DNA from: Burkholderiales bacterium
Lineage (GTDB): Bacteria; Pseudomonadota; Gammaproteobacteria; Burkholderiales; Burkholderiaceae_C
Direction of reading: 5' to 3'
Assembly: GCA_016000195.1 (NCBI GenBank)
Contig: JAECRO010000007.1
Coordinates: forward strand, 1 to 64,000
DNA: 64,000 bases
The position numbers and the translations under genes were made by a program. This document shows positions 62,327-64,000 of this stretch, piece after piece; within the stretch, counting starts at the first letter, position 1; the number at the start of each line of letters is the position of its first letter. The notes below the pieces were generated by a model. It had not been told where the DNA came from, did no database searches, and worked only from the letters and a program-made list of their open reading frames with translations.

Positions 62327-63406
62327 ATGGACTCTGTGCATCACCCTGTCGCCCCTGCCAGCCTGGCACCCACCCGGGAGGCCGAGGCAACCTTTGACGA
62401 GTTTGAAGAACTCAAGGAGATTTTGCGGGCCGGCGGCACGCGGCTTGAGACCCGCACCATGGACTACATCACCTCCGGGACAAACTCTTTTCCGCTGCTG
62501 ACCGCCAGCATTGGCGCGTCCGATCCGCAGGCGCCCGCCGTTGGATTTTTTGGCGGCATTCACGGGCTGGAGCGCATCGGCACGCAACTGATCCTGCATT
62601 TCATGCGCGCACTGCTGTTTCGCCTGGAATGGGACGAGCTGCTGCGCCTGCAACTCCAGAAAATCCGCCTGGTGTTCATGCCCATCGTCAACCCCGGCGG
62701 CATGTGGGCGCACAAGCGCTCCAACCCCAGCGGCGTGGACCTGATGCGCAATGCGCCGCAAAGGGCCGACAGCCGCGTGCCTTTTCTGGCGGGCGGGCAA
62801 ACCTTGAGTTCGCTGCTGCCCTGGTACTGCGGCCGCCCCGGAACGCCCATGCAAACAGAAAGCGCGGCCCTGCTGGAGGTTGTGCGCGAGCAACTCGCGA
62901 GCCGGCCCTTCAGCCTGGCGCTGGACTGCCACTCGGGTTACGGCTTTAGCGACAGCATCTGGTTTCCCTACGCCAGAACCCGCCGCCTGATGGCCCACCT
63001 GCCTGAAATGTTTACCCTCAAGACCCTGCTGGAGCAGTCTCACCCGCACCATGTCTACCGCTTTGAGCCGCAAAGCAACCAGTACCTGCTGCATGGCGAC
63101 CTGTGGGACCATGCCTATGACCATGCGCCGGCCGGCCATGTATTTCTGCCGATGACGCTCGAACTCGGCTCATGGCTGTGGATACGCAAAAATCCGCGCC
63201 AGCTGTTTTCGCGGCAGGGCATTTTCAACCCCATCATGGCGCACCGTACCCAGCGCGTGCTGCGCCGCCATGCCGACCTGCTGGATTTCCTGACGCGCGC
63301 CGCCTATGCCGTGCCGAACTGGCTGCCCACAGACGACCGCCGTGCCCAGCTGTTCCGGCTGGCGACAGCGCACTGGCGGCACAGGCCTGTGCCGGCAAGC
63401 GGATAA
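62327..63406 (+). CDS. M14-family zinc carboxypeptidase-like protein
   Basis: A 359-residue protein without signal peptide. The zinc ligands are visible in FFGGIHGLERIGTQL (HxxE) and FSLALDCHSGYGFSD (His). MPIVNPGGMWAHKRSNPSGVDLMRN gives the substrate Asn-Arg, and MTLELGSWLW the catalytic Glu. This is the M14 succinylglutamate desuccinylase/carboxypeptidase type. AAGGA lies seven bases before ATG 62327. Probably co-transcribed with the hydrolase downstream. Confidence 0.87.
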   Translation: MDSVHHPVAPASLAPTREAEATFDEFEELKEILRAGGTRLETRTMDYITSGTNSFPLLTASIGASDPQAPAVGFFGGIHGLERIGTQLILHFMRALLFRLEWDELLRLQLQKIRLVFMPIVNPGGMWAHKRSNPSGVDLMRNAPQRADSRVPFLAGGQTLSSLLPWYCGRPGTPMQTESAALLEVVREQLASRPFSLALDCHSGYGFSDSIWFPYARTRRLMAHLPEMFTLKTLLEQSHPHHVYRFEPQSNQYLLHGDLWDHAYDHAPAGHVFLPMTLELGSWLWIRKNPRQLFSRQGIFNPIMAHRTQRVLRRHADLLDFLTRAAYAVPNWLPTDDRRAQLFRLATAHWRHRPVPASG

Positions 63407-63417
63407 GGATAGGCGCC

Positions 63418-64000
63418 ATGACCTGGATACTCCTGAGAGGACTCACGCGCGAGGCCCGGCACTGGGGAGAATTTCCCCGGCGGCTTGAACCGTTTGTGCA
63501 AACCCCCGCAGCCGGCGCACCGCAGGTCCTGACGCTGGACCTGCCCGGCAATGGCGCGTTTTACCGGGAGCTTTCGCCCTGCGCGGTGCGCCCCATGGTG
63601 GAGTTTGCGCGCCAGCAGTTGCGGGCCAGCGGCAACGGGCCGCCTTACCGCCTGATGGCCATGTCGCTGGGCGGCATGGTCGCCGCCGACTGGGCGCAGC
63701 AGTATCCCCGGGAAGTTTCCCGGCTGGTGCTGATCAACACCAGCCTGCGCCCTTTCAGCGGCGTCACCGAGCGCCTGCGCCCCGGCAACTGGATGCGCCT
63801 GGCGCTGCTGGCCGCACGCTGGCAGGGCGGCGAGTCGCCGGACTATGTCGAGCAGGCCATTCACCAGCTGACCTGCCAGTGCATTGCGTCTCGTGATGCA
63901 GACCTGGCGGCATGGGTGCGCATTCGCAAGGAAGCCCCGGTGAGCCTGGCCAACGCGGGGCGGCAGCTTTGGGCGGCCGCGCGCTTTTCAGGCCCGAAGG
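63418..64000 (+). CDS. Alpha/beta hydrolase, cut by the window end
   Basis: The reading frame is open from ATG 63418 to the window edge (194 residues, no stop). MTWILLRGLTREARHWGEF is the oxyanion strand, TLDLPGNG follows, and RLMAMSLGGMVAADWAQQYP contains the nucleophile elbow S-x-G-G. LVLINTSLRPF is typical of the family. The catalytic Asp/His lie beyond the window. Starts 12 bases after the M14 gene. Substrate unknown. Confidence 0.88.
   Translation, partial: MTWILLRGLTREARHWGEFPRRLEPFVQTPAAGAPQVLTLDLPGNGAFYRELSPCAVRPMVEFARQQLRASGNGPPYRLMAMSLGGMVAADWAQQYPREVSRLVLINTSLRPFSGVTERLRPGNWMRLALLAARWQGGESPDYVEQAIHQLTCQCIASRDADLAAWVRIRKEAPVSLANAGRQLWAAARFSGPK

Overview
The window reads as a chromosomal stretch of a GC-rich betaproteobacterium, most likely a member of the Comamonadaceae (Polaromonas/Rhodoferax/Variovorax type). 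That placement is inferred from the gene families (CydP-CydABX-YbgE, DUF2242 lipoprotein, CcoG, NsrR and NorR side by side, DusC, GshA) and from a short dispersed ATAGCTGC...TGCGC hairpin repeat present about a dozen times. No rRNA, tRNA or CRISPR array was seen.

Layout. 1-4280: uppP, a wrecked DUF924 gene, an exported Pro/Tyr/Gln-repeat protein and glnS. 4280-11172: an accessory, defence-like island. Its first part (4280-7697) is strikingly AT-rich and encodes a DNA methyltransferase, a large AAA/ABC-type ATPase and an HNH nuclease with overlapping or near-abutting genes, starting on the glnS stop codon. Its second part is GC-rich and holds a PLD-fold nuclease-like protein, a zeta-toxin-like kinase with a small overlapping ORF, a GIY-YIG/DUF4357 protein, and a DUF4160/DUF2442 pair. 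11424-17597: mixed core genes (FAD reductase, M23 peptidase, rluE, DUF2242 lipoprotein, cytochrome b561, trxC) with a DUF938 remnant. 17703-19622: a norB remnant, nsrR, and a type IIL restriction-modification gene reduced by internal deletion. 19673-21972: DHH phosphoesterase, a small membrane protein and three 90-bp repeats carrying DnaA-box-like sequences.

21973-31663 is a respiration and stress block. A sigma-54 activator is divergent from cydP-cydABX-ybgE-globin-methyltransferase. A second transcription unit (a degenerate persulfide-dioxygenase-like MBL protein plus ccoG) has the same promoter architecture: CTGCCA half-sites, an IHF-like site, and a TGGCACG-N5-TGATA type -24/-12 element. 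A TsdA-like dihaem cytochrome follows. 31777-40372 is a sulfide-response block: an ArsR-family repressor divergent from an RND efflux system (MFP, permease, DUF2892, TolC), sulfide:quinone oxidoreductase, OsmC-like protein and rhodanese.

40394-64000 is mostly housekeeping: YlqF GTPase, UbiB kinase, patatin, gshA, carboxylesterase, norR divergent from hmp (third sigma-54 promoter, with an FNR-type box), a Tat-type GH5 glycosidase, dusC, methyltransferase, DUF808, nitroreductase, GNAT, ferredoxin, M14 peptidase and an alpha/beta hydrolase cut by the window end.

The leading candidate for an undescribed system is the methyltransferase-ATPase-HNH cassette at 4280-7697. The second most interesting signal is the shared sigma-54 regulon of the activator at 21973-23346.
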